This document shows, piece after piece, positions 1-10,856 of a stretch of DNA of 64,000 nt (position 1 is its first letter; each line of letters begins with the position of its first letter). The notes under the pieces were generated by a model. That model was not told the DNA's origin, made no database searches, and saw only the letters and a program-made list of their open reading frames with translations. Made by a program: the position numbers and the translations under genes. This stretch comes from Hofstenia miamia (taxonomy: Eukaryota; Xenacoelomorpha; Acoela), in contig SCFE01000082.1 in the NCBI GenBank assembly GCA_004352715.1, forward strand, positions 1 through 64,000. The letters run 5' to 3'.

Positions 1-705
1 ATCAATTATTACATGTAGCCATTACCAAAATATATTGGCTTAGTTGAATATATTTGGTTCAAACAACTTCCTAACCTACATTTATAATTTAATACATGTA
101 TGGTCACTTTATCAGTCATTTATGGGTCATCAATTTAGATCTAAAACAGTATTAATATATTTCCTAGGTTTTGGTCATCCAACCATTTGTTGACAATCAT
201 TTATTTTAATACATGTAGTAAGGAAATGCTAGTCGGCTAATTGAGAGAAAACCCCTTTACCTAACCTATGTGCACTTTTGTGATCTGGCACAAAGACCCT
301 AGAATCGTTCTCTGTGATGGATCCAGACCACTGCTAAACACCGCTCAATTAGCTTGACATCGTATTAAATATTCAAACCGTTAAAGTAGAACAAAATAAG
401 AATTCCAAGTAAAATTCTTTATCAAACTCTTACAAGGTTTGTAATCTATTTATAGTAAATCCAGAAAAGTACCTGTCGATTCAAATTTCAAACTTCTGCC
501 AAGATGGCAGCTAAAAATAATGGAAGCGACTTTGCCCCCTCATTTAGTCAAAAGTATTTTTATCAACAGAATCTAATCTCTCTTTTTTGACACATGTTGT
601 TTTTTTAGTTGTATATTACAAAGAAATCTTAAATAATTCTAATTGATTTGATTACAATAATTTTAATCATCTTTTCTTTGATCTTAATCCCTTCTGCTCA
701 ACGTT
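1..705. repeat. Left arm of long inverted repeat
   Basis: This arm is the approximate reverse complement of 3380-4078, read by eye from paired landmarks: the outer 'acatgtagccatta', the 'gatctaaa' block, the 'acgattctagggtc' block and the 'gacacatgttgtt' block. The inner end (about 660-705) is an inverted copy of the last 70 or so bases of the protease reading frame that ends at 3450, so the arm includes coding sequence. The left outer end may lie outside the window. It could be a terminal inverted repeat of a DNA element, or an inverted duplication of a retroelement 3' end. Confidence 0.85.
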
Positions 706-742
706 TTGCAGCTTATTTGAGATTTATGTGGATGATGCTACA

Positions 743-1128
743 GTAACAAGTTATGTTGTGAATAGATAGAACACTTTTACAAAATAGAGTTTAAGTCGAG
801 TTGTGCCGTCCTTTGAGTATACACTGAGCTAGGATAGGGTACATATAAACTGTATCAATTGAGCTGAGATGTGGCACTCAATCAAATGGATGAAATGGTG
901 AAACTGGATTTGGAGATTGGCTTCAGGCAGATGCCCATCGCTGATTATTGGATAGATTACCACATGGCTTCGTCACCTAAAAAGTGAATGGTTAATTCTA
1001 GTTTACTTAAATTAACAGAAACAACAAGTCAAGCAGTATGCAACAAGTAAATCCTTACCCGCAGAAACACAACTAATGGTATGCAGTAACAATAGATATA
1101 CAGTGACAATGCCTGGTAGAGGATATTA
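743..1128. repeat. Direct repeat, copy A
   Basis: This segment recurs in the same orientation at 4091-4359 and continues at 6684-6772, where a piggyBac-like element splits it. Shared landmarks are 'aatagatagaacactttta', 'gagctgagatgtggcactca', 'gcagatgcccatc' and 'aacagaaacaacaagtcaag'. It lies just inside the left inverted-repeat arm, whereas copy B lies just outside the right arm. No coding potential was recognised. It could be an LTR-like or leader sequence of the gag element. Confidence 0.8.
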
Positions 1129-1361
1129 CATGGTGACTGTGACAGCCAAGAACAGCAGCTCTAAAGAAGAAACATTCAGTGGAACTACCTGCAGATAACA
1201 ACAAAAGCTACAAGTGAAAGTGAAAACAAGCAACAAACAGTTACAGGGAAAAACAACTAGTCAATAGAGAGAGCTACTCAAAACCAAACAGAAGCATGTT
1301 TAACAGGATCCCGGAATCACAATCAAGAAGATGGAAGACCACTACAAACTAGAGAGAAAAA

Positions 1362-2986
1362 ATGACAAAAGGAAAAAAAGGCAGTGCAAAGAAAACTGCA
1401 ATTAAGGCAGTGACTCCCAGAACTATACAATCATCACCATACTTTGGCAAAACCTCAGCCACAGACACGGAATTGCAATCCCTCAGTTCACCCCCAGAAA
1501 AAAACCCCCCAGATGCAAACCCACTGGATATAATGGATATGCTAAGGAAGAGCCAGGAAAATGAGGCACTCCTAAAACATGAAATAGAACAATTAACCCA
1601 GAAAGTCAAAGAAATGGAATGACAAAATGAAACAATACTGAGTGAAATCAGATTAAACATGGAGATGCAGCTAGATGAACAAAGCCAATAATTCCAAAAC
1701 GAGATCAAAACCCTCCCCCACCAATTATCAGAGTCCAATAAAAGGTTTTTAGAACAAATAGAACAAAACCAACAATGGCAAGAGAGAAATCAAGAACTGG
1801 AAAAAACAAACAGGCAACTAATCAAGGACAGTGATCTACAGGCAGGAGAATTAGAACAGCTGAAAGACAAATTAAGACTATTACAGTTGACAGAAGAGGA
1901 AAATAGGAGCAGCATGTGAACCCATGAAATAGAATTTCACTCCAGAAAAGAAAGCAAATTGCAGGCACCACATATACCAGCCCACAAAGAAGTGCCATAC
2001 GAGGAATCACACGAAGACTCAGATTTTGAGAAACAGAAATTCATTACCGAACTCACAAAAACAGTAACTACACAACTGCAAGAGGAAGATACCATAAAAA
2101 ACCACAGGAAACCTAAATATGAAGACTCAATCCTACCACAATACAATACCTTGCAAGGCAACCCTACCCAAGTTTAATGAAAGCGTAGACAGTTATAATT
2201 CAACAATTGCCAAATGGCTACAAATGTTTGAATTAACAATGGCGGAGTCCAAAGTGAGCCAACAGGCCCAAGTGGCGAGACTCCCATTATACTTAACAGG
2301 GGCAGATTCCCAACACTACTTGCTCCTAGATACAGAAACAAAAAGAAACTACCAATTACTGATCAGAGATTTTATGAATTACTATGAGAACAAAGGCTTT
2401 ATAATTAATACCAAATCATTCTAAATGCGACAAAGATGAGAAAAGCCGATGACATTCAAAATTACATGCAGCAAGTTGAACGATTGTTAATGCTTAGTTC
2501 AAGAGAAAGCAGATATTCTAAATACGATTTTTCTTGCTCATTTGCAAGGGGTTGCCTGAAAGCATCAGAACACAGTTCGAGATCAAATGCAATGTTGATC
2601 ATAAGTTGGAAAGAATGATAAGAAAGGTGGTTGACATACAAGCAACTATTGAGAACAATGCCCAGATATACGAAAAGGCCACATGGCATAGAGAGGGACC
2701 AACATGGAGAAACAACCTCAAACCACACATCCTGAATAAAACCTACACAGAAACAAAACAAGGAAAAATAATAAAAGTGAAAGGGAAAGATGGGAAGACT
2801 AGAAAGGTAAAGGAGAAAGACGACAAGTGTTATAGTTGTGGACAGAAAGGACATAAAAAACCAGACTGCCCAAGACAGATAAATGTAATTGGGGATGAAG
2901 AAGCTTATTATGACGAAGAGGATGTACTACAAACAGAGGACGAAATCAATGAAGTATTGCCAACCAATGAGGAGTTGGAAAACTAA
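1362..2986 (+). pseudogene. Retrotransposon gag-like pseudogene with CCHC knuckle
   Basis: Broken reading frames together resemble a gag polyprotein. 1362-1622 encodes a lysine-rich start followed by a heptad-like, probably coiled-coil stretch that continues past a TGA. 2119-2424 encodes a capsid-like segment (FNES...WLQMFELTM...ARLPLYL...RDFMNYYEN). 2534-2986 is basic and contains the zinc knuckle CYSCGQKGHKKPDC (C-X2-C-X4-H-X4-C), followed by an acidic tail. Stops and frame changes near 1620, 1920, 2175 and 2424 show it is not intact. A protease-like frame follows, but no reverse transcriptase is seen before the right inverted repeat. The class is clear, the family is not. Confidence 0.75.
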
Positions 2987-3045
2987 GTAGAGTGCCAACT
3001 CATAACAACCATGCATCGATAATGATCCTGACAAACCTCGACATG

Positions 3046-3450
3046 ATGAATACGATAACAATAGCTATTAATGGAGTAATGACAAAAGCAACAATCGACA
3101 CAAGAGCAGCAACGTCCATAATCACTGATGAATGCGCTATGAAGTTATGATTCAAACGGAAGGACTTGAACAGTTGCAATAAGAGACAAATTAATGCATC
3201 AGAAGATTATATTGATATGAAAGGAATGATAAACATAGTTCAGATGAGAATCACAAATACAACATTTGAACAATCTTTGGTGATGGTGGATACACACAAT
3301 AACCTGTTGCCATACGAAGTCATATTAGGCAAATATTTTTTGACAAAAAATGGATGTGTTATCAACACATCAAACATCGAGCAGAATGGGAATAAGATTG
3401 AAGAAAAGATGATTAGAAATATTGTAATCAAATCAATTAGAATAATTTAG
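3046..3450 (+). pseudogene. Retropepsin-like (aspartic protease) pseudogene
   Basis: Translation from about 3046 gives ATIDTRAATSIITDE, which matches the retropepsin active-site segment with the usual DTGA changed to DTRA. After an in-frame TGA near 3148 it continues to VILGKYFLTKNGCVINT, which fits the later hydrophobic-ILG motif of the fold. The altered Gly next to the catalytic Asp and the TGA make activity implausible. It follows the gag-like pseudogene by about 60 bp, as in a gag-pro cassette. The frame runs about 20 codons into the right inverted repeat and stops at 3450. No RT domain follows. Confidence 0.65.
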
Positions 3451-4078
3451 ATTTATTTGTATTATGCAACTAAGAAACAACATGTGTCAAAAAAAAGAGA
3501 TTAGTATAGGTCAATAAAAATACTCTTGTCAAAATGAGGGGGCGAAATCACTTCCATTATTTTTAGCCACCATCTTTGCAGACAAAAAGTTTAAATTTGA
3601 ATTGACAGGTACTTTTCTGAATTTACTAAAAATAGATTAGAAACATTGTAAGAAGTTGATAAATAATTTTATTCGGAATTCTTATTTTGTTTCATATTAA
3701 TGTTTTGATTATTTATTATGATGTTGAGCTAATTGAGCGGTGTTTAGTAGTGGTCTTGATACATCACAGGGAACGATTCTAGGGTCTCTGTGCCAGATCA
3801 CAAAAGTGCACATATGTTTGACATAGGGGTTTTTCTCTCGATTAGTTGACTAGCATTTCTTTATTTCATGTATTAAAATAATTGATTGTCAACAAACAGT
3901 TGGATGAGCAAAACCTAGGAAATATATTAATACTAATTTAGATCTAAATTAATGACCCATAAATGACCGATAAAGTGACTGTACATGTACTAAATTATAA
4001 ATGTAAGTTAGGAAGCTGTTTGAAACTAATATATTTAGAAATGCCAATATATTTCAGTAATGGCTACATGTAATATCA
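3380..4078. repeat. Right arm of long inverted repeat
   Basis: Partner of 1-705. The inner end begins within the last codons of the protease-like frame. The outer end, around 4073-4078, carries the complement of the start of the window. The arm reads as non-coding with LTR-like features (for example an 'aattgagcggtgtttag' block and 'aacgattctagggtctctgtgcc'), so it could be a 3' LTR of which the left arm is an inverted copy. No target-site duplication can be judged, because the left boundary may be off-window. Confidence 0.8.
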
Positions 4079-4090
4079 AATGAACAGCTA

Positions 4091-4359
4091 GTAACAAGTC
4101 AGGTTGAGAAATAGATAGAACACTTTTACAATATAGAGTTTAAGTCGAATTGTGCAGTGTCTTGAGTATACACTGTGCTAGGATAGCGTACACATAAACT
4201 GTATCAATTGAGCTGAGATGTGGCACTCAACCAAATGGAGGAAGTGGTGAAACTGGATGTGGAGATCAGCTTTGGGCAGATGCCCATCACTGATTATTGG
4301 ATAGATTACAGCATGGCTTCGTCACCTATATAGTGAATGGTTAATTCTAGTTTACTTAA
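4091..4359. repeat. Direct repeat, copy B, left piece
   Basis: Same orientation as 743-1010, with scattered substitutions. It stops at TTAA (4356-4359), where the piggyBac-like insertion begins, and resumes at 6684. Confidence 0.8.
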
Positions 4360-5000
4360 CCNNNNNNNNNNNNNNNNNNNNNNNNNNNNNNNNNNNNNNN
4401 NNNNNNNNNNNNNNNNNNNNNNNNNNNNNNNNNNNNNNNNNNNNNNNNNNNNNNNNNNNNACCTATGAATACATTATGCAAACAATTGAAATAAAGCACA
4501 TGAAATATGAATATTAGACTATCCTTTACACATTGATATATGTCATATACAAAGGCCTTGCAAATTACGATTATGAATACATTTTAAATAGCGTTGCCAT
4601 ATAAAACACTAGTCCCTCATAGCATTTTAATATAAATTTAGCAAATGTTTTACTGTTGAAGAACTGCTCATAATACATGATGAGGAAGAGTATAATATTA
4701 AGTCTATAGCAATTGAACCTCCAGTTGATGGAAATGATACAGATGTTTGATCAGATTTAGATGACTGTGATATCAAATACACATATCATGGAGGCATTTA
4801 CAATCTTCTGCTTTTGCAGTTACTGTTTGTGGAGATACTATTGGTTCAATAGATTAAGTATAATAAATAGTTAATAATGAATAGTTAATGCATTTTATAG
4901 ACATCAGTGACAAAACGAAAATTCAACTTCACAGAATCTTTCTCTAATGATGAACTTCATCATGTTGTTCAAGTAAACAATTCAGAAAAAGATTCACCAA

Positions 5001-5447
5001 AAGTTTGAAATATGCAAAAAAAATCGGCACAATGCTAGATTTTTATAATAATATCACAAATAGTTTCTACATTTTATTAAAATAATTTTTTAAAGTCTTG
5101 TTATTTTTTTAAAATATTTTCATAATTCAAACAGGTGACTCCAACTGCAGCTCTCAACAAATTCTAAGATGATAATTTGTTAAGCCATATAATTAAGGAA
5201 TCAAGCACATATGCCCTTCAGAAAAGNAGTTTGAAATATGCAAAAAAATCGGCACAATGCTAGATTTTTATAATAATATCACAAATAGTTTCTACATTTT
5301 ATTAAAATAATTTTTTAAAGTCTTGTTATTTTTTTAAAATATTTTCATAATTCAAACAGGTGACTCCAACTGCAGCTCTCAACAAATTCTAAGATGATAA
5401 TTTGTTAAGCCATATAATTAAGGAATCAAGCACATATGCCCTTCAGA
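5001..5447. other. Probable assembly duplication around a single N
   Basis: About 220 bases before the lone N at 5227 are repeated almost exactly after it, including the 'aatcggcacaatgctag' and 'ctctcaacaaattctaag' blocks and the 'cccttcagaaaa' end. A single N flanked by identical sequence looks like two unmerged contig ends, not a biological duplication. Confidence 0.7.
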
Positions 5448-5913
5448 AAAACATAGCAGATCCTAAGATTTCAGTATCAGAGTTACGTGTTTTCATTGGT
5501 ATCCTTGTATTGTCTGGGTACAATTCTTTACCGAGTAAACGTAATTATTTGGATTCAATGGAGGATATGCGCAATGAAATGTTATATAAAGCAATGCATA
5601 GAGATAAATTTGAAACCATCATGCGTTGTCTTCGCTTGAAAGATAATAATGATCTAGATGCAAATGATAAATTTTCTAAAATCAGATCTCTTATAAGCCA
5701 TTTAAATGCATGTTGCATAGACAATTTTAAGTACATGCTTGATGAAAACCTTAGCTATGATGAGGCCATGATCGAATATTTTGGCTTTCATGGATGTAAG
5801 TAATATTTGTTTGGTAAACCAATCAAATTTGGGTATAAAGCTTGTTGTCTTTGCAACAAAAACGGCTATCTTGTCCAATTTAAATTATATCAAGGCCAGT
5901 GAATAGAGTTATC

Positions 5914-5939
5914 ATATATATATATATATATATATATAT
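5914..5939. repeat. (TA)n microsatellite
   Basis: A simple run of alternating T and A. Similar short tracts lie at 8266-8282 and, inside an LTR, at 35309-35344. Confidence 0.9.
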
Positions 5940-6683
5940 TCACTGTTTCAATCAATGTATTAATACTAAACATAATGGTTGTGATTGTTACATACACACA
6001 TTCATTTGTAAATTTTACTTTATAGAATTGCCATGATAGGAAAAAAGTGGTATTTTCCAATTTTTGATTGGTTAATTGATGTTAGCATTCATAATGCATG
6101 AATTCTGTACAATAGCACACAAATATTAGGCATCTCATATCAAATTAATTTAACTCTATCAAGATTTTGAAATAGTAATAAGTGATTTATATTTGTGAAT
6201 TATTAAAATATAAATGCCTAATGAATAGGAAGTGCAAATAATGTGAAAGCTTGATTTTCGTCGGCAAATATGTCAAAGTTACTCTTCTAGCTATGGAGAA
6301 TTGATATTTTCAAGAGGTCGAACCAAAAAAATGCGTACTGCTGGATTGTCAAGAGTGCCTGAATTTGTACGTTTTGATAAAAAAGATCATTGGATTATTT
6401 CTAATGAAAAGAAGAGACGATGTGCTGCAAACAATTGCAAAGGAATTGTGCGCACTTCTTGCATTAAATGTGATGTTGGTTTGTGCATAAAATGTTTCAT
6501 GTCATTTCACATTTTGTAATGTGAATGCCTAGCGTTGCCATATGGCAACACAGGGCTTTTTGAATCTTTCACATTAAAAATTGATTATTTTTTTAATTTA
6601 ACTGCTATTACAGTATTTTGCATGTTTTGTAGTATCTATTATTACAGATATAAATTAATTATAAAAACTCAGGATAATTCGGG

Positions 6684-6772
6684 TTAAGTTAACAGAAACA
6701 ACAAGTCAAGCAGTATGCAACAAGCAGAAACAGTAACAATAGATAAACAGTGACAATGCCTGGTAGAGGATA
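6684..6772. repeat. Direct repeat, copy B, right piece
   Basis: Continues the repeat interrupted at 4359. It matches about 1007-1128 ('aacagaaacaacaagtcaag', 'cagtgacaatgcctggtaga') with a small internal deletion, and diverges after 'ggatattaca'. Confidence 0.8.
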
Positions 6773-6850
6773 TTACAATTGAATTTGCTGGGAAGATATA
6801 ATAAAAGAAATCCTAGTTGCTGCGTGTCATAATTTTCTAAAGGAACTCCA

Positions 6851-7045
6851 ATGTTAAGTCATAGCAAGGATTCAAGTTTATTTATAATGGCAATTTTGGT
6901 CACTCTTTTCACTGGGCTATTTAGCTGTAAACTAACTGGTGAAGTTTGTGATTTTTCTGGTGAATGCTGTGGTAGTTGCAGATATTGGGGGAGCAAAGTT
7001 AGTGATATTACAAATTTTATAGTGGCTGTGTTTAAATGTCGTTAA
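6851..7045 (+). CDS. Small secreted cysteine-knot-like peptide candidate
   Basis: A 64-codon ORF. Residues 10-25 are strongly hydrophobic and could be a signal peptide; a second Met at residue 13 (position 6887) is an alternative start. The rest has six cysteines in the order C-x6-C-x5-CC-x2-C-x19-C, the cysteine order of inhibitor-cystine-knot (knottin) peptides, a fold used by arthropod and mollusc peptides, some of them neurotoxic, and by conotoxin-like baculovirus proteins. The last loop is unusually long and hydrophobic for that fold. It stands alone in AT-rich DNA, so a chance ORF or one exon of a longer gene is quite possible. No function is assigned. Confidence 0.35.
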   Translation: MLSHSKDSSLFIMAILVTLFTGLFSCKLTGEVCDFSGECCGSCRYWGSKVSDITNFIVAVFKCR

Positions 7046-8292
7046 TGGTTCTACAAATTGTAATTTTATGAAAAATATAATTTTAAGAAACAAATAGTTT
7101 TCTTATTTTAAATGTAACAATTGCACTCATACGATTATCTAATTTTAACAGAAATAATTCATAACTGTAAAAAACCATTTTAATAATACAAACAGTGAAA
7201 ATTTACAACTTAATTCTCAAAATTGTAGATTCCATACTACTTGTATAAGCACAATTGTAAATATTTTTAAATATTTTTTTCAAAAACTGTCATTTTGCAA
7301 TTTCCACTGCAGTATACTTTTATGATTATAACTAAATATATAAGATAACAATACCAAGAAGTGAAATTTAATGGCTTCATTGTGAATAGAATTTTCAGTA
7401 TCAGCAAACTTGCCTTAGGCAGAATTTGAATATTCATGAGTCGCCAGCTATAAATATAAATGAGTTAAAACACCCTCCATCATTGGGGTTTGTTGATTTA
7501 CTTCTTGCTGCAATTATCTTTATCAATGGTTTCAACATTAGTCTGTTGGATGGCTTGAAAGACATTTTATACGATGTTTTAATCGCATTTGGTTGTTGTT
7601 TGCTTTATTGTCTTACAGCTTTTAACAGTGCTTTTAACAGCCGTCCTGTTGGAAGACTTGGTTATGAATAATTTGCACAGGAAAATTAACTATTTTTCAA
7701 TGTAGGCTTTAAAATATTCATATTTTTTTCATCCATGCTTCAAGAAAAATTTAAACTTATAGTTCTCAGTGGCTATGGAGGCTTAATTTAAAAATTCAAT
7801 GTACTTTGTCCACAAAGAAGTTCACTTATTTAGATAGTGGCAAAATTATGAAATTTATTCTCTCCGGACTTTATGGACACCTGTACGTACACTTTGAAAC
7901 AATAAAGTTCCATAAGTGTGCAAATGAACCTATTTTGATATCATTATTAATGATTTATAGCTATCTAATTGACAAAAATTTATTAAAAATTATTATTTAA
8001 TTTATCTGTAGTAAATTATTAATTTTCATTCACAAATATATTTATGTTTTAACTAATGCACATACACTTTTCACATTAAATACAACAAAGGACTAAAGGG
8101 TGTGGTAAAGAAATTTTTAGGAGTTAATATATTTTATTGAATCTTTCCTTTCAAAATGTTATATATATAAATTCAATAAATTTGGGAAATAAGAATGCCT
8201 TATGCAATAGTTTGGCTATTTGTAAATATAAGTAGAAATTGAATTAATGATCATTTATCATTTCATTATATATATATATATATTTCATTTTT
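7046..8292. other. AT-rich stretch without a recognised gene
   Basis: Contains an 81-codon plus-strand ORF (7426-7671) with two hydrophobic stretches and no recognisable motif, plus a (TA)n tract at 8266-8282. Upstream parts of the P-like transposase may lie toward the right end but cannot be read reliably. Nothing else is supported. Confidence 0.5.
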
Positions 8293-9372
8293 CTGCTATT
8301 TGATCCAGTTCACATAATGAAGAACATCTGGAATTGCATGAATGAGCCTGGCAAAGAATTAGAAATTTAACTTAATGTATGTTTACTGTTAAAAACATTT
8401 AGTAATGGTTTCATAAAATACATTCCATGTGTGAAGAGACGCCATGTACATATTATTTGCGTTAACTAAACACTGCTTTTTCAAGAATTTTCCATTTAGG
8501 GCGAACATATTAGTGGTAAATGGAAGACTTACGCTCGATTTTGATAGCCGAAACGTCCAAAAACAGCATTCTTAAACGATCAAAATTGACTAATTAAATT
8601 CTGAATCCAAAACAAATGAGTGGCAAAAGTGAGCCTCACTTTTTCTATGCTTAATGAGAAAACGATTGTAGCATTGCATGAGGATGGTTTTAGTGATACT
8701 GCAAAGTTTGTGGATGCCTTTACAAAACTGTTTACCATATTAAATGTTAAGTCACCTCACAATCACCAAAGATTTCTTAATTCCAATACGGAACAAATTA
8801 GTACTCCAACTGATTCCTGATTAAATTATATGCTAGATTTGGCTGATTTAGATACAAAAATGTACAATTCTTAGCGTTACAAATGCTTTACAAATGTATA
8901 TATTTCGAAATTATTTTTGATAAACTTTATACATGCATTTATAGATTGTATGTAAACCTTGTATTGCTAACTAGTAATTTAGGAAACATCTAATGCTTTG
9001 TGGCATTCTCTCAATGGATTAATTTATTTAGCAAAGCTTTTACTGTCTGAATTTCAGATTTATTTTATATTTCCTCTTTGGAAAATTTCAATCTGATCGA
9101 ATTGAACAGAATTCAGCACTATAGGGCAATATTTAAAGATATTTTCCAATATTTTTTTATTGAACATATATGGTTTGTACACCTAGTTTCATTGTGCATC
9201 ATTAAAACTCGTTGCAAAATTCTTAAATATTGTCTTCATCAGGCAAATGAGTGGAGGTTATTACTATATTAATGTGAATCAGTTCTCTGCAAGTCGCAAT
9301 TGTCAAAGTCTTATGAATGAAGTTGTACGCAAAATCAGTGGTTCCTCGTGCATGCAAAATTTAGGCAAACAC
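8293..9372 (+). pseudogene. P-element/THAP9-like transposase pseudogene
   Basis: Scattered in-frame blocks occur in the family's order. LLFDPVHIMKNIWN at about 8293-8334 matches the DPVHxxKNIRN block. LTNxILNPKQM leads into VSLTFSMLNEKTIVAL (about 8570-8670). TAKFVDAFTKLFTILNVKSP lies at about 8700-8760. ETSNALWHSLNGLIYLAKALLLSE lies at about 8980-9055 (quoted in full only as a location; its key residues are SNAL, NGLIYL and LLLS). A SDRIE-like block lies near 9092. RQMSGGYYYINVNQFSASR lies at about 9240-9300. Stops and frame changes separate the blocks. A 'ttcatcag' directly before the RQMSGG block looks like a splice acceptor, so 9130-9238 may be an intron. No THAP zinc finger or terminal repeats were found. 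Confidence 0.7.
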
Positions 9373-10177
9373 ATATTTTTGTGTGACCAATATAGTGTAA
9401 ATTCTAAACCATGAAAAATTTATTCATAAAGGAAAACCCCGAACCAATTTTTCTGGGAAATTTATCTGTAATATTATTATAGAAATAAGTTCAATAAAAT
9501 TGCTAATGATTTCTGTAGTTTTTTCTCCTCTAATCGGTTATTCTTTTATTTGTTTAAAATGTCTTTAACCAGAAAATAATCATTCTGCAAGACGGTGATC
9601 AAAACCCAATAGTTTGTATTAATTCAAATATTTACATATTTTCGGTAACGCAGTCAATAAATCATGCATTTCAAAATATTGAATAAGAATTTTTTACAAT
9701 TGAAGGCATGTTGATGATAGAAATCTTGAGATAAATTCCAAATTTTTTCAAGATTGAGAAACTTCGATTAGAAAATGGCAGCTGTTGAAAATTACATTTA
9801 AGTTGCTCAAAAATTTTTAAAATTTATTTCCATATCTATCAGCTTAAAATGTCCACATCATATTTTATTTTTTGAATGAATTGGTAACACATTTGTAGAA
9901 AAAATTAGTCTTTCATTCACAATTGTTTTAAATTTTCTAAATTTTGTAAGGATCAACAAATGGCTACCACTTTATATTTAAGAATATTGCACAAGGAATC
10001 CATGAGGTAAAAAATGCGAAAAAAATATATGCCAGATAGGAGGCTTGCTTAAATATATTTCTGTTTCTGGTACTGCTTGAATTTAAAATGGTTTCTGATT
10101 GATTTAAATAATAAATATTATGTTTACTTTTGGGTCATCGTATTGAATTATAATATTAGTAGTTCTTTAGGCTCTGG
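9373..10177. other. AT-rich stretch, nothing recognised
   Basis: No ORF with recognisable protein content and no clear repeat structure on either strand. Confidence 0.5.
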
Positions 10178-10301
10178 TTAGACTATGTGATTGGTCACGC
10201 GTGATCTGTCACATTTTGGTAAAATCACACTTCTAACTACTGAGATAATTGGTGATGTGACGTGTTTCGTAGCTTTTCTTGGTGCCAATCACGTAGTCTA
10301 A
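10178..10301. mobile_element. MITE-like hairpin unit
   Basis: The 17 bases at 10178-10194 (ttagactatgtgattgg) are the reverse complement of 10285-10301 with one mismatch. Between them lie further small palindromes (gtcacgcgtgat; tcacatttt...aaaatcac). The unit is about 124 bp, AT-rich at the edges, non-coding and able to fold over most of its length. This suits a miniature inverted-repeat element. Target duplication was not resolved. Confidence 0.55.
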
Positions 10302-10856
10302 ATGGAATTAATTCAATGTGAAGCAATGAGCGGAGTGCTTGCTTTGCTAGCTAAATCTTCATGTGACTAATTGGACAAAACGGATGTAATTTTATCATTT
10401 GAGCGAGCATAGGTACAGTATTAAGGTAGTTGCTTGCTGTGGCGCAATCATTCAATGATTTTTAAAGCAAATTGTAGTGAAATATTTCCTAATTCAAAGC
10501 ATATTATTGCTTGATTTTTGAATAATTTACGATTGTATATTTAGATCAAGGACATACTAATATATTCATGCAAACACAAATATTAAAAATTTATTGGGCA
10601 AGCACTGCTTGCCTTGCTTACACACAGGAGTCGCCTATGCCCAAAATGGGAGATATACTGTTTCAATAAAATATCACTGCATCTACTTCCTGTCAACTGC
10701 TCCCTGATAATGAGGTCCTCTTTACCTTATGAAAACGACAGGTAGCGGAAACTGCAGAATTTTAATGCAATCCTAAAGCGCCATCAAATGGAATTTCAAT
10801 AATGTTGGTGAAAAACTCTAGGTAGAGTAAACAGCAGTTTGCGCTATTAATAAACA
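10302..10856. other. Left flank of the provirus array, nothing recognised
   Basis: Unique-looking DNA that ends at the TG of the first LTR at 10857. No gene was recognised. Confidence 0.5.

Larger units (their letters stand above)
4642..6519 (+). pseudogene. piggyBac-type (PGBD-like) transposase pseudogene
   Basis: Three remnants are readable. About 4642-4790 encodes an acidic N-terminus (TVEELL...EEEYNIKSIAIEPP) typical of PGBD-like proteins, broken by TGA. 5402-5803 encodes the start of the DDE domain (SELRVFIGILVLSGYNSLP, then SYDEAMIEYFGFHGCK), in which the Asp of SYDE is the expected first catalytic acid. Translation past a TAA at about 5801 still matches the family (GKPIKFGYK...NGYLVQFKLYQG). 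6301-6519 encodes the C-terminal cysteine-rich zinc-binding tail (CAANNC...CIKCDVGLCIKC). The central part with the other catalytic acids is missing between about 5900 and 6240. It is not functional. Confidence 0.8.
4356..6687 (+). mobile_element. piggyBac-like DNA transposon, degenerate
   Basis: The empty site is visible in direct repeat A: '...gtttacttaaattaacagaaac'. In copy B this is interrupted after TTAA at 4356-4359 and resumes after TTAA at 6684-6687. The insert begins CC (then a 99-N gap) and ends ...CGGG, so its ends fit an inverted repeat beginning CCCG next to TTAA. TTAA target duplication is diagnostic of the piggyBac superfamily, and the interior carries matching transposase remnants. 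Most of the left end is hidden by the gap at 4362-4460. Confidence 0.85.

Noticed and set aside
7426-7671. 81-codon ORF with hydrophobic stretches as a membrane protein gene
   Set aside because: No motif, no conserved context and no sign of selection; ORFs of this length are expected by chance. It is mentioned only in the region note.
9078-9272. 64-codon ORF as a gene
   Set aside because: It is out of frame with the P-like transposase blocks in the same interval and has no recognisable content.
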